In this document: positions 16,707 to 24,285 of the stretch, piece by piece | Position numbering within the stretch: the stretch's first letter is position 1 | Layout of the letters: each line of letters begins with the position of its first letter | NCBI GenBank assembly: GCA_016703545.1 | Contig: JADJBX010000002.1 | Span: 248,001-312,000 of the forward strand | Direction: 5' to 3' | Length of the DNA: 64,000 nucleotides | DNA from: Candidatus Amarobacillus elongatus | GTDB lineage: Bacteria; Chloroflexota; Dehalococcoidia; Tepidiformales; Tepidiformaceae | Program-made: the position numbers and the translations under genes | The notes under the pieces: model-generated | What the model saw: the letters and a program-made list of their open reading frames with translations, nothing else | What the model was told of the DNA's origin: nothing | Database searches by the model: none

Positions 16707-16935
16707 TGGTCGATCCCTCTGTCACCGTGGTGTGCAGTAGGTTTCGACCTGGTCGCCGGTGGGGTGCGTGGGCATCTCAGTAGAGACTCTCATGCGAGGT
16801 AAGGCGCCGCGAACTTCGCCGGCGGACCGGTCGCCAGACTCGCCGGGCACGCCGCAGGCGCACCTCGCCGTGGCGTCCCGGTTGCGGGCCGGGTGACCGC
16901 CGTTCACCGCGCCACGGCCTGGTGGCCAACCGGCG

Positions 16936-18522
16936 TCAGCGCTTGATGAGCGCGTACTCGAAGGCGTCCGCAAGGGCGAGCCAGCTCGCCTCGATGATGT
17001 CCGTCGAGGAGCCCACCGTGGTCCAATACCGCTCGCCGTCGGTGCTCTCGATGAGCACGCGGACCTTGGCCCCCGTCGCCGCCTGGCTGTCGAGGATGCG
17101 GACCTTGTAGTCGACCAGCTTCACATCCAGCAGTTCCGGGTAGATGGCGGAGAGCGCCTTGCGCGTGGCCGCGTCGAGCGCGTTCACGGGGCCGTTGCCC
17201 TCGGCGGCCGTGTGCTGAAGCTCGCCGTCGATGCGCAGCTTCACCATCGCCTCGGCAAGCATTTCGCTGAGCTCATCGCGGTCCTGGCTCCGGCGCCGCC
17301 GTTCGACAATGACGAAGTCCTCGACCTCCCACGGCTGGCGGTAGCCGGGAAGCGTGCGGCGCACGAGCAGTTCGAAGCTCGCCTCCGCGCCCTCGTACTG
17401 GTACCCCTGGCTCTCCCGCTCCTTCACGCGCTCCAGCAGCGAACGGATCTCGTCCTGCGTGAACGGGTAGTCGATGCCCTGTTCCTGGAGCTTCATGAGC
17501 AGGTTGCGCTGGCCGGAGAGTTCGCTCACAAGTACCCGGCTCGTGTTGCCGATCTTCTCCGGGTCCACGTGCTGGTAGGCGCGCGCGTCCTTCATCATGC
17601 CCGCGACGTGGTACCCGGCCTTGTGCGCGAACGCGCTTGCGCCCACGTACGGCGCCTGCGGGTTGGGCACCATGTTCGCGAGTTCGTTGACGTAATTCGA
17701 AACCTCCGTCAGCCGCGCGAGCTGCTCGTCGTCGATGACGTCCAGCCCCATCTTCAGCTTCAGGTTCGCGACCACGGTCAGGATGTCGGCGTTGCCGCAC
17801 CGTTCGCCGTAGCCGTTCACGCAGCCCTGCACCTGCCACACGCCGGCTTCGACGGCCGCGATCGAATTCGCCACCGCGAGTCCGGCGTCGTTGTGGCAGT
17901 GGATCCCCAGCCGCACGTCGGGCACGCGGCGCTGCACGTGCTCGATCGCCTTCAGCATGGTGCTCGTGGTCATGCCGCCGTTGGTATCGCACAGGGCGAG
18001 GCCATCGGCCCCGGCGCGCGCCGCCGTCGCCAGGCATTGCAGCGAATAGTCGGGGTCGCCCGCAAAGCCATCGAAGAAGTGCTCGGCGTCGAAGAAGACC
18101 GTCTTCCCGAGCGCTTTGAAGTACTTCACGGTGTCCGCGATCATCGCGAGGTTCTCCTCGGCCGTTGTGCCGAGGATCTCCTGGACCTGGAACAGGCTGG
18201 CCTTGCCCACGAGCGTGATGCCCGGGGTGCCCGCTGCCGCCATGCTCTGGATGTTCGGGTCCGCTTCGCAGATCACGCCGGGCTTGCGCGTGCCACCGAA
18301 GGCGGCGACTTTCGCGTTGCGAAGCGTGATTCCCTGCAGCCGCCGGAAGTACTCGGCGTCCTTCGGGTTCGAACCGGGGAAGCCCCCCTCGATCCAGTCC
18401 ATGCCCAGTTCATCGAGCTTCTTCGTGATCCGGATCTTGTCCTCGACGGAGAGCGAAATGCCCTCCATCTGCGAGCCATCGCGGAGGGTCGTGTCGTACA
18501 GCTGGACGCGGTCGGTTGGCAT
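16936..18522 (-). CDS. cimA: (R)-citramalate synthase
   Basis: This 528-residue enzyme condenses pyruvate and acetyl-CoA to citramalate, the first step of the threonine-independent isoleucine route. It has the HMGL-like catalytic barrel (LYDTTLRDGSQMEGISLS, GIHCHNDAGLAVANS, QGCVNGYGERCGNADI) and the C-terminal LeuA_dimer regulatory domain (about residues 400-528). The ASAFAHKAGYHVAGMMK and ARAYQHVDPEKIGN segments separate CimA from LeuA. It is preceded by a short leader ORF and hairpin (18649-18717). IlvC, the shared later step, lies 2.4 kb away. Confidence 0.95.
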   Translation of the reverse strand: MPTDRVQLYDTTLRDGSQMEGISLSVEDKIRITKKLDELGMDWIEGGFPGSNPKDAEYFRRLQGITLRNAKVAAFGGTRKPGVICEADPNIQSMAAAGTPGITLVGKASLFQVQEILGTTAEENLAMIADTVKYFKALGKTVFFDAEHFFDGFAGDPDYSLQCLATAARAGADGLALCDTNGGMTTSTMLKAIEHVQRRVPDVRLGIHCHNDAGLAVANSIAAVEAGVWQVQGCVNGYGERCGNADILTVVANLKLKMGLDVIDDEQLARLTEVSNYVNELANMVPNPQAPYVGASAFAHKAGYHVAGMMKDARAYQHVDPEKIGNTSRVLVSELSGQRNLLMKLQEQGIDYPFTQDEIRSLLERVKERESQGYQYEGAEASFELLVRRTLPGYRQPWEVEDFVIVERRRRSQDRDELSEMLAEAMVKLRIDGELQHTAAEGNGPVNALDAATRKALSAIYPELLDVKLVDYKVRILDSQAATGAKVRVLIESTDGERYWTTVGSSTDIIEASWLALADAFEYALIKR

Positions 18523-18648
18523 GTGATGCGAAATCCTGTCGGATGAGCGGCCGGGGTGGGAGCGCGCTGCGTGCGTGCTATGCCGCCCGGTCGCGGGCGC
18601 GGCTCGCCATCCATCGTGGGGCGAAGCAGGGCCGGGTGGCGGTGCGCG

Positions 18649-18717
18649 CTAAATCACAGCCCCGCGGGATTGCCGCGGGGGAGGTATCACCACACAGAAG
18701 GTGGGCACTGCTGCCAT
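18649..18717 (-). CDS. Putative 22-residue leader peptide upstream of cimA
   Basis: ATG 18717 opens a 22-codon ORF with MAAVPTFCVVI at the front and GAVI before TAG. It holds adjacent GTG-GTG-ATA codons (Val-Val-Ile, with a rare ATA) and ends GCT-GTG-ATT. A TAGGCT -10 hexamer ends 7 nt upstream, so it would be translated from the transcript's first base. Its second half is folded into a strong hairpin (18657-18679). The position ahead of an isoleucine-pathway gene suggests attenuation by Val/Ile tRNA charging. No T-rich terminator is seen, so the mechanism is open. Confidence 0.5.
   Translation of the reverse strand: MAAVPTFCVVIPPPRQSRGAVI
18657..18679 (-). promoter_or_regulatory. Hairpin within the cimA leader ORF
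   Basis: CCCCGCGG and CCGCGGGG form an 8-bp stem with a 5-nt loop inside the leader-peptide codons, ending near its stop. It may be one arm of an attenuator or an anti-Shine-Dalgarno structure. Confidence 0.5.
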
Positions 18718-18724
18718 CCCGCTC

Positions 18725-18753
18725 AGCCTACCACCCGACACGGGAACGGTCGC
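18725..18753 (-). promoter_or_regulatory. Promoter of the cimA leader transcript
   Basis: GCGACC (18748-18753) is followed after 17 nt by TAGGCT (18725-18730). The latter ends 7 nt before the leader ATG at 18717. Confidence 0.45.
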
Positions 18754-18755
18754 GT

Positions 18756-19958
18756 TTACCGCTCGCCCGCGCCCAACTCCTCGGCGATGACGCCGCCGAT
18801 GACGCCCACCGCACGGTCGATGGTCTCCGGGTCCGCCGCCGTGAAGTTCATGCGCAGCGTGGAGATGCCGTCGGCCTGGCGCACGTAAAAGAACTTGCCG
18901 GGCACGAACGCCACACCGCGCGCGACCGTCTTCCCATACAGCCGCTCGGCATCGAGCCCCCTTGGGCCCTCCACCCACACGAACATCCCGCCCTCCGGGT
19001 GTGTCCAGCGAAAATCCTCGGGGAGGTGGCGCGCAAGCGCCTCCAACATCGCCTGCTGCCGCGGCCGGTACAGCTCGACGATCCGGGGGATCTGCCGCTC
19101 AAGGTACCCACCGGTGATGTACTCCGCCGCCAGCGCCTGCCCCAGCGTGCTCGTGTGCAGGTCGACCCCCTGCCGTGCGATCACCATCCACTGCTGGATC
19201 ACCTCGGGCGCGACGCAGAAGCCGATGCGCAGCCCGGGCGCGAACGTCTTCGACAGCGTGCTCACGTACGCCACGTTCCCGGGCGCGAACGTCTTGATCG
19301 GCGGCAGCCGCTCCCCCGTGTAGCGAAGGTCGCTGTACGGGTCGTCCTCCACCAGCAGCGTGCCGTGACGCTCGAGGATCGCGGCGACCGCCTGCCGCCG
19401 CCCGAGCGGCATCGTGCGGCCGGTCGGGTTCTGAAACGTCGGCACCACGTAGACGAGCTTCACGCGCTGCGTCGTGAGCACCCGCTCCAGTGCCTCCGGG
19501 ATAAGCCCATCGTCGTCACTGTCGATCTGCACGTACTCCGGCTCGTACGGGTTGAACGCTTGCAGGGCGCCGAGGTAGGTCGGCGCTTCGACGGCGATGA
19601 TGTCGCCCGGGGAGATGAGGATCTTGCCGAGAGCATCCAGCACCCCCTGCGACCCGCTGAAGACCACGATGCCCGCCGCCTCGGTGTACACGCCGCGCGC
19701 CGCGAGGTGGCCGACCAGCGCTTCCCGCAGCGGCCCGAACCCCTCGCTCGCGTCGTACTGCAGCGCCTTCGCGCCGTACTTCGCCAGCACTGAACCGGTC
19801 AGCTGCTCCATCAGCTCCAGGGGGAAGCTCTCCTCCGCGGGCAGGCCGCCGGCCAGCGAGACCACCCCGGGCGAGGTCGCGACCTTCAGGATTTCGCGGA
19901 TGGCGCTGGCCTCCATGTGGCGCGTGCGGGTGGCGAGAAGGGCTTCGAAGCTGGTCAT
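18756..19958 (-). CDS. PLP-dependent aminotransferase, class I/II (2-aminoadipate/aromatic type)
   Basis: The 400-residue fold-type I aminotransferase has ISLAGG-like VSLAGGLPAEESFP, YVVPTFQNPTGRTM, the aspartate of LLVEDDPYSDLRY and the PLP-lysine motif YVSTLSKTFAPGLRIG. This pattern is that of MocR-related aminotransferases such as LysN/ARO8-like enzymes. The amino-group donor and acceptor cannot be fixed; alpha-aminoadipate, branched-chain or aromatic substrates are possible. A TATGCT hexamer ends 6 nt before ATG 19958, so the mRNA looks leaderless. It lies immediately upstream of cimA on the same strand. Confidence 0.9.
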   Translation of the reverse strand: MTSFEALLATRTRHMEASAIREILKVATSPGVVSLAGGLPAEESFPLELMEQLTGSVLAKYGAKALQYDASEGFGPLREALVGHLAARGVYTEAAGIVVFSGSQGVLDALGKILISPGDIIAVEAPTYLGALQAFNPYEPEYVQIDSDDDGLIPEALERVLTTQRVKLVYVVPTFQNPTGRTMPLGRRQAVAAILERHGTLLVEDDPYSDLRYTGERLPPIKTFAPGNVAYVSTLSKTFAPGLRIGFCVAPEVIQQWMVIARQGVDLHTSTLGQALAAEYITGGYLERQIPRIVELYRPRQQAMLEALARHLPEDFRWTHPEGGMFVWVEGPRGLDAERLYGKTVARGVAFVPGKFFYVRQADGISTLRMNFTAADPETIDRAVGVIGGVIAEELGAGER

Positions 19959-19964
19959 CGGGCG

Positions 19965-19970
19965 AGCATA
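19965..19970 (-). promoter_or_regulatory. -10 hexamer (TATGCT), leaderless arrangement
   Basis: TATGCT ends 6 nt before ATG 19958; no Shine-Dalgarno sequence is present. Confidence 0.5.
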
Positions 19971-20025
19971 CCCACGCCTCCGGTGCTTCGCCACGCGCCC
20001 GTTCGCCCGCATTCGTGACAGGGGG

Positions 20026-20031
20026 TACAAT
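20026..20031 (+). promoter_or_regulatory. -10 hexamer (TACAAT)
   Basis: TACAAT lies 35 nt upstream of ATG 20067. Confidence 0.45.
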
Positions 20032-20066
20032 CCCGCCATTCTCGCCCTTCCGGTGACAGCGGCCTC

Positions 20067-20873
20067 ATGAGCAACATCGACGCGGTCAACGCGCTCCTCA
20101 CCGCCATCCACTTCGACCGTTTCAGCGAAATCGAAGCGCGCCACCAGCCCGATGTGACGTTCTGGTCATTCCGCGGCCCCACCCTGCGCGATTCCGTCTC
20201 CGTCGCCGATTGGCACCGCACCTTCCTGCGGGACTACGCCGATTGCAGCTACACCGAGATTGAGCCCATCGAGCAGGGCAACGAGGTCGCCGTACGCGCG
20301 ACCCTCACCGCCAAGGGGTACGACTGGCGCCCCTTCACGCAGCGGGTGCTCGAAGTCTTCGACATGGAGAACGAGGGCATCCTCGGCCGCCGTCTCTACG
20401 GCATGCTCCGCGACATCGAACTCGACAAGCCGACCAACGCCGCGCTCGAGAACGCGCTCGGCGCGCGCGGCGGCAGCGCTGCCGCGACGAAGAAGGCCGT
20501 CGATTCGCTCTACGACAATCTGCTCGCCGGCAACGTCGATGCCGCCCTCGAACTCTTCGATCCGAAGGCCGCCCTCATCGACAGCGTCTACGGCATCGTG
20601 AACGGCCCGCAGAACATTCTCGACCTGCTGCGTGGCGTTCCCGCTCCCGCCTTCGGCATCTGGCGGCGGACGAACACCGTGGCCGGCGCCACCTCCGCCA
20701 CCGTCGAACTCGCCATCGACCCGCAGCGCCCGCGCGCGGCGCACTGGCTGCGCATGTCCGATGGCAAGATCAAGGTCATCGAAGTCTATTGGATGCTCCG
20801 CGAGATCGGCCTCAAGCCCGAGGAGAACTACGCTCGCGACCGCCATCAGCGGCAGGTCATCCTGCCGATCTAG
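20067..20873 (+). CDS. Tandem NTF2/SnoaL-like protein
   Basis: The 268-residue soluble protein seems to hold two NTF2/SnoaL-like cone-fold domains. The first (residues 1-125) has VNALLTAIHFDRFSEIEARH, and the second (about 145-265) has VDSLYDNLLAGNVDAALELF with a similar helix-then-strand pattern. The fold serves both ligand binding and isomerase-type catalysis, so no reaction can be named. It is 61 nt upstream of ilvC and probably shares its transcript, although ilvC has its own strong Shine-Dalgarno. Confidence 0.75.
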   Translation: MSNIDAVNALLTAIHFDRFSEIEARHQPDVTFWSFRGPTLRDSVSVADWHRTFLRDYADCSYTEIEPIEQGNEVAVRATLTAKGYDWRPFTQRVLEVFDMENEGILGRRLYGMLRDIELDKPTNAALENALGARGGSAAATKKAVDSLYDNLLAGNVDAALELFDPKAALIDSVYGIVNGPQNILDLLRGVPAPAFGIWRRTNTVAGATSATVELAIDPQRPRAAHWLRMSDGKIKVIEVYWMLREIGLKPEENYARDRHQRQVILPI

Positions 20874-20934
20874 CAGCGCGCGTTCGCGAACCCTTGCCCG
20901 CCGCCCACACCACCATCACCCCGGAGGGACGCTC

Positions 20935-21939
20935 ATGGCCGCCACCATGTATTACGAAAAGGACGCCGATCTCGCGCTGCTCAATGGCCGCAAGGTCGCC
21001 ATCATCGGCTACGGCTCGCAGGGCCACGCCCATGCACTGAACCTCAAGGACAGCGGCTGCGACGTCATCGTCGGTCTCTACCCGGGTTCGAAGTCCTGGG
21101 CGGAAGCTGAAAAGCAGGGCCTCCGCGTCGCCTCCGTCGAGCAGGCCGCGAAGGAAGCGGACGTCATCATGATCCTGGTCCCGGACCAGGTGCAGAAGGC
21201 GCTCTACACGCAGGCCATCGAACCGGGGCTGAGCGAAGGCAAGATGCTGATGTTCGCCCACGGCTTCAACATCCACTTCCAGCAGATCCAGCCGCCCCCG
21301 TTCGTCGATGTCGCGATGATCGCCCCGAAGGGCCCGGGCCACCTGGTGCGCCGCGTGTACACCGAAGGCGGCGGCGTGCCCTGCCTCGTCGCCGTGCACC
21401 AGGACTATTCCGAAGTCGCCATGCAGCTCGCCCTCGCCTACGGCAAGGGAATCGGCGGCGCGCGCGCCGGCATCCTCGAAACCACCTTCCGCGAGGAGTG
21501 CGAAACCGACCTCTTCGGCGAGCAGGTCATCCTCTGCGGCGGCGTGTCCGCGCTCATCAAGGCCGCGTTCGAAACCCTCGTCGAGGCCGGCTACCAGCCC
21601 GAGAGCGCCTTCTTCGAGACCATGCACGAGCTCAAGCTCATCGTGGACCTCATCTACGAAGGTGGCCTCGCCCGCATGCGCTACTCCGTGTCCGATACCG
21701 CCGAATACGGCGACTACACGCGCGGGCCGCGCATCATCACCGACGCCACCAAGGCGGAGATGAAGAAGGTCCTCACCGAGATCCAGACGGGCCAGTTCGC
21801 GAAGGAGTTCATCCTCGAGAACATGGCCGGCCGCCCGAGCTTCCTCGCCACCCGGCGCATCGAGACCGAGCACCAGGTGGAGCAGGTCGGCGCGGAGATG
21901 CGCGCCATGATGTCCTGGCTCAACGCCCCCAAGAAGTAA
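20935..21939 (+). CDS. ilvC: Ketol-acid reductoisomerase (NADP+)
   Basis: The 334-residue class I enzyme performs the second step of valine and isoleucine synthesis: isomerisation and NADPH reduction of acetolactate or acetohydroxybutyrate. It has VAIIGYGSQGHAHALNLKDSG (Rossmann), MIAPKGPGHLVRR, and the Mg-binding DLFGEQVILCGG and HELKLIVDLIYEGG. It starts at ATG 20935 with GGAGGG. An inverted repeat follows the stop. CimA and two aminotransferases nearby complete a branched-chain amino-acid neighbourhood. Confidence 0.97.
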   Translation: MAATMYYEKDADLALLNGRKVAIIGYGSQGHAHALNLKDSGCDVIVGLYPGSKSWAEAEKQGLRVASVEQAAKEADVIMILVPDQVQKALYTQAIEPGLSEGKMLMFAHGFNIHFQQIQPPPFVDVAMIAPKGPGHLVRRVYTEGGGVPCLVAVHQDYSEVAMQLALAYGKGIGGARAGILETTFREECETDLFGEQVILCGGVSALIKAAFETLVEAGYQPESAFFETMHELKLIVDLIYEGGLARMRYSVSDTAEYGDYTRGPRIITDATKAEMKKVLTEIQTGQFAKEFILENMAGRPSFLATRRIETEHQVEQVGAEMRAMMSWLNAPKK

Positions 21940-21967
21940 CGGTCCGCCATTCCGGGATCACACCCTC

Positions 21968-21994
21968 GAGGGGCAGGCTTCACGCCTGCCCCTC
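21968..21994 (+). terminator. Hairpin terminator after ilvC
   Basis: An 11-bp perfect stem with a 5-nt loop lies 28 nt after the ilvC stop; there is no clear T tract. Confidence 0.6.
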
Positions 21995-22017
21995 CCGCGT
22001 CTCGCCACCTCCGGCGC

Positions 22018-22046
22018 TTGACCCGATCCCCGTTTGCCCCGACAGT
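22018..22046 (+). promoter_or_regulatory. Promoter of the alanine leader transcript
   Basis: TTGACC (22018-22023) is separated by exactly 17 nt from GACAGT (22041-22046). The -10 ends 7 nt before the leader-peptide ATG at 22054, so the transcript should begin at that codon. Confidence 0.55.
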
Positions 22047-22053
22047 TACACCA

Positions 22054-22119
22054 ATGGTTGCTATCGCCTCCACCCTCGCCGCCACCGCCGCTGCTGCGGC
22101 GGCGCATGCGCGCGGGTAG
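22054..22119 (+). CDS. Alanine-rich leader peptide (attenuator), 21 residues
   Basis: The ORF from ATG 22054 to TAG 22119 encodes 21 residues, 11 of them alanine, with six consecutive Ala codons (22087-22104). It has no Shine-Dalgarno, but a well-spaced promoter puts the transcript start at its ATG. The Ala run overlaps an RNA hairpin (22086-22101). Downstream lie a competing pairing and a Rho-independent terminator before the aminotransferase gene. This is the layout of ribosome-mediated attenuation, with stalling at Ala codons when charged tRNA-Ala is scarce. It is an inference from sequence; no matching family is known to me. Confidence 0.65.
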   Translation: MVAIASTLAATAAAAAAHARG

Positions 22120-22183
22120 CACAGGCGGTCGCGACCACGAATCGCGTCGAGCACGTTTTGGGCCGCCGGCAGGCGGCCTTTTT
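22086..22183 (+). promoter_or_regulatory. Attenuator with three mutually exclusive pairings
   Basis: Pairing 1:2 is CGCCGC (22086-22091) with GCGGCG (22096-22101). Pairing 2:3 is GGCGGC (22098-22103) with GCCGCC (22162-22167). Pairing 3:4 is the terminator GGCCGCC (22161-22167) with GGCGGCC (22172-22178) followed by TTTTT (22179-22183). A ribosome stalled on the alanine run would cover arm 1 and favour 2:3, preventing termination. Confidence 0.65.
22161..22183 (+). terminator. Rho-independent terminator of the leader
   Basis: A perfect 7-bp G+C stem with a tetraloop is followed by five T residues. It lies 35 nt before ATG 22219, upstream of the gene it would control. Confidence 0.88.
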
Positions 22184-22218
22184 CGTGGGGCTGCACCGGC
22201 GGGGGAAGGAGCAGAACC

Positions 22219-23403
22219 ATGACGACCGAGCCATCGGCTGACCCTGCGCGTTATGTGTCCCAGCGGATGGGGAGCATTCCTCCCAGCGGCATCCGCAAGT
22301 TCTTCGACCTCCTGTCGACGATTGAGGACGTTATTTCGCTCGGGGTCGGTGAACCGGACTACGTCACGCCCGAACCCATCAGCCGCGCCGCCATCCGCAG
22401 CATCGAACGCGGCGACACCCACTACACCTCCAATTACGGCCTCCTCGAACTGCGGGAGAAGCTGGCCGCGCACCTCCAGCGGCTCTACGGCGTGCGGTAC
22501 GACCCGCGCACCGAGATCGTCATCACCAGCGGCTCCAGCGAGGCCCTGGACATCGCCCTCCGGGCCATCCTCGATCCCGGTGACGAGGTCCTCTGCGCGG
22601 ACCCCTGCTACGTCGCCTACCTGCCCACCACCCAGATGGCGGGCGGCTGCTTCGTTCCCGTGCCCACCTACTCCGCCAACGACTTCCGCCTCCTCCCCGG
22701 GGACATCGAGGCGCGCATCACGCCCCGCACCAAGGCCCTCCTCCTCGGCTATCCGTCGAACCCGACGGGCGCCGTGATGGGCCGCGAGGACCTGGCCAGC
22801 GTCGGCGAGGTTGCTGCCCGCCACGACCTCGCCGTCATCAGCGACGAGCTGTACGACCGCATGACCTACTCCGGCATGCACGCGTCGTTCCCCGCCGTGC
22901 CTGGCATGCGGGACCGCACCATCCTCCTCGGGGGCTTCTCCAAGGCGTACGCCATGACGGGCTGGCGGCTGGGCTGGGTCTGCGCCCCCGCGCCACTGGC
23001 CGAGGCGATCATGAAGGTCCACCAGTACGTGATGATGTCCGCGCCCACGGCCGCGCAGTACGCCGGCGTGGCCGCGCTCGATGAGGGTGAGGAGTTCGTG
23101 CAGGCAATGGTCGCCGAATTCGACCGCCGGCGCCGCCTCATCGTCGATGGCTTCCGCGCCATCGGCCTGCCCACCTTCGAACCGCGCGGCGCCTTCTACG
23201 CCTTCCCGGATGTGCGCGCCACGGGCCTCGACAGCGTAACCTTCAGCGAGCTGCTGCTCGCCGAGGAGCGCGTCGCCGTCGTCCCCGGCAACGCCTTCGG
23301 CGCCAGTGGCGAAGGTCACGTGCGTGCCTGCTACGCCACCGCCTACGAACAGATCGAGCGCGCCGTCGAACGCATCGGCCGGTTCGTCCAGCGCCACCGG
23401 TAG
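22219..23403 (+). CDS. PLP-dependent aminotransferase, class I (aspartate/alanine type), attenuator-controlled
   Basis: The 394-residue aminotransferase has ISLGVGEPDYVTPEPI at the front, then DPCYVAYLPT, GYPSNPTGAVM, the aspartate/tyrosine of ISDELYDRMTYSG and the PLP-lysine motif LGGFSKAYAMTGWRLGW; the C-terminus carries a substrate-carboxylate arginine region (GHVRACYATA). It belongs to the broad AspC/AlaA/PatA-like group. The Ala-codon leader suggests it makes alanine from pyruvate; that is inference. It starts at ATG 22219 with GGGGGAAGGAG upstream. Confidence 0.9.
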   Translation: MTTEPSADPARYVSQRMGSIPPSGIRKFFDLLSTIEDVISLGVGEPDYVTPEPISRAAIRSIERGDTHYTSNYGLLELREKLAAHLQRLYGVRYDPRTEIVITSGSSEALDIALRAILDPGDEVLCADPCYVAYLPTTQMAGGCFVPVPTYSANDFRLLPGDIEARITPRTKALLLGYPSNPTGAVMGREDLASVGEVAARHDLAVISDELYDRMTYSGMHASFPAVPGMRDRTILLGGFSKAYAMTGWRLGWVCAPAPLAEAIMKVHQYVMMSAPTAAQYAGVAALDEGEEFVQAMVAEFDRRRRLIVDGFRAIGLPTFEPRGAFYAFPDVRATGLDSVTFSELLLAEERVAVVPGNAFGASGEGHVRACYATAYEQIERAVERIGRFVQRHR

Positions 23404-23610
23404 CGGCGAAGTCCACGTCCCGGCGCGCCATGCCGCGCGGCTTCGCACGCCCATGGCGCCACCGCTCGCGGCTTCGGGTCCGCGTTTGCGAAGCCACCGC
23501 GTACGGCGCGTTCGCGGGTGGCTCGCGCCTCGGCGCGTCCACTCGCGTGTTCCCATCTGACCCCTTAGGGGAATCCCCCGGCTCCGATGATCCCGTCAGG
23601 GAGTCATGCC

Positions 23611-24186
23611 ATGTCTGTCACGGCCATCGGTCCAGTTCACGCTATCGACCCGGGAGGGGCGTTCGAAGGAGTGCAGGTGGGGGTGCGAGCGAGCCCCGAC
23701 CGCGTTGTCCTCTCCGCCGATGCGTATCGCGCCGCCCAGGATGGCGCGGGCGGCGACGAGTCCGGGCAGCTGCCATTCACGGCACAGGGCGGCCGCGCCG
23801 GGTGGGTGACCATGACGCCGGGCAACGTCCCCGGGATGATGCACGTCAGCGTGCGCCTCAGTGCCGGGCCCGGCGCCTCCGATGGCCCCGGCGCCGACGG
23901 CGACCCCGTCGTCTCCCTTGAGGCCGATGTCCGCAGCACCTGGCTCCAGAACGTCAGCCGCGGCGCTTCCACCCAGAACGAGCAGGCCACGCGCATCGCC
24001 GAGGCGCTCGCGAATGTTGCTGCGCTTCCCGGGCAGGGAACGGTGCGCGCGGGTGGGCAATCAGGCGTGATTCGCGGCCCCGTACGGCCCGCGTGGCCCC
24101 AGGTCTGGCTCCCGGCCGAGTACCCGCCACCGCCCGACGATCCCTCGCTCATCGCCGAGGTTCGAGCCCAGGACCCTGCCGCCTGA
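23611..24186 (+). CDS. Hypothetical protein, 191 residues
   Basis: I recognise no family. The protein is soluble, has no signal peptide or membrane helix, and is rich in Gly, Ala, Pro and Asp. A central VSLEADVRSTWLQNVSRGAST segment and a C-terminal proline-rich WLPAEYPPPPDDPSL tail stand out. ATG 23611 has AGGGAG seven nt upstream and is preferred to an ATG 24 nt earlier. Third-position G+C is typical. A strong terminator follows, so it seems to be a monocistronic gene. The 207 nt upstream hold nothing I can name. Confidence 0.65.
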   Translation: MSVTAIGPVHAIDPGGAFEGVQVGVRASPDRVVLSADAYRAAQDGAGGDESGQLPFTAQGGRAGWVTMTPGNVPGMMHVSVRLSAGPGASDGPGADGDPVVSLEADVRSTWLQNVSRGASTQNEQATRIAEALANVAALPGQGTVRAGGQSGVIRGPVRPAWPQVWLPAEYPPPPDDPSLIAEVRAQDPAA

Positions 24187-24215
24187 CACCCCACGGGCGC
24201 CCTTCATGGGAACGG

Positions 24216-24247
24216 AAGAGGCCCCGGCGCATGCGCCGGGGCCTCTT
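24216..24247. terminator. Bidirectional terminator, 32-nt perfect palindrome
   Basis: A perfect 16+16 palindrome separates the convergent hypothetical gene and acyl-CoA dehydrogenase gene. Confidence 0.88.
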
Positions 24248-24285
24248 GCTTGTGTGCGAACTCCCGCCGGAGCGGGCCGCGGGGT

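Noticed and set aside
16794..16935. Possible c-di-GMP (GEMM) riboswitch before the chemoreceptor
   Set aside because: A GGGACGC segment is present, but the flanking stem and the GCAAAGC block are missing.
18523..18755. T-box leader before cimA
   Set aside because: No TGGNACCGCG T-box sequence or specifier loop is visible on the minus strand.
20874..20934. Attenuator before ilvC
   Set aside because: Only 61 nt with no leader ORF or terminator hairpin; a plain GGAGGG Shine-Dalgarno is present.
21958..23556. Long minus-strand frame over the attenuator and aminotransferase
   Set aside because: Antisense to a clear aminotransferase; no domain and skewed composition.
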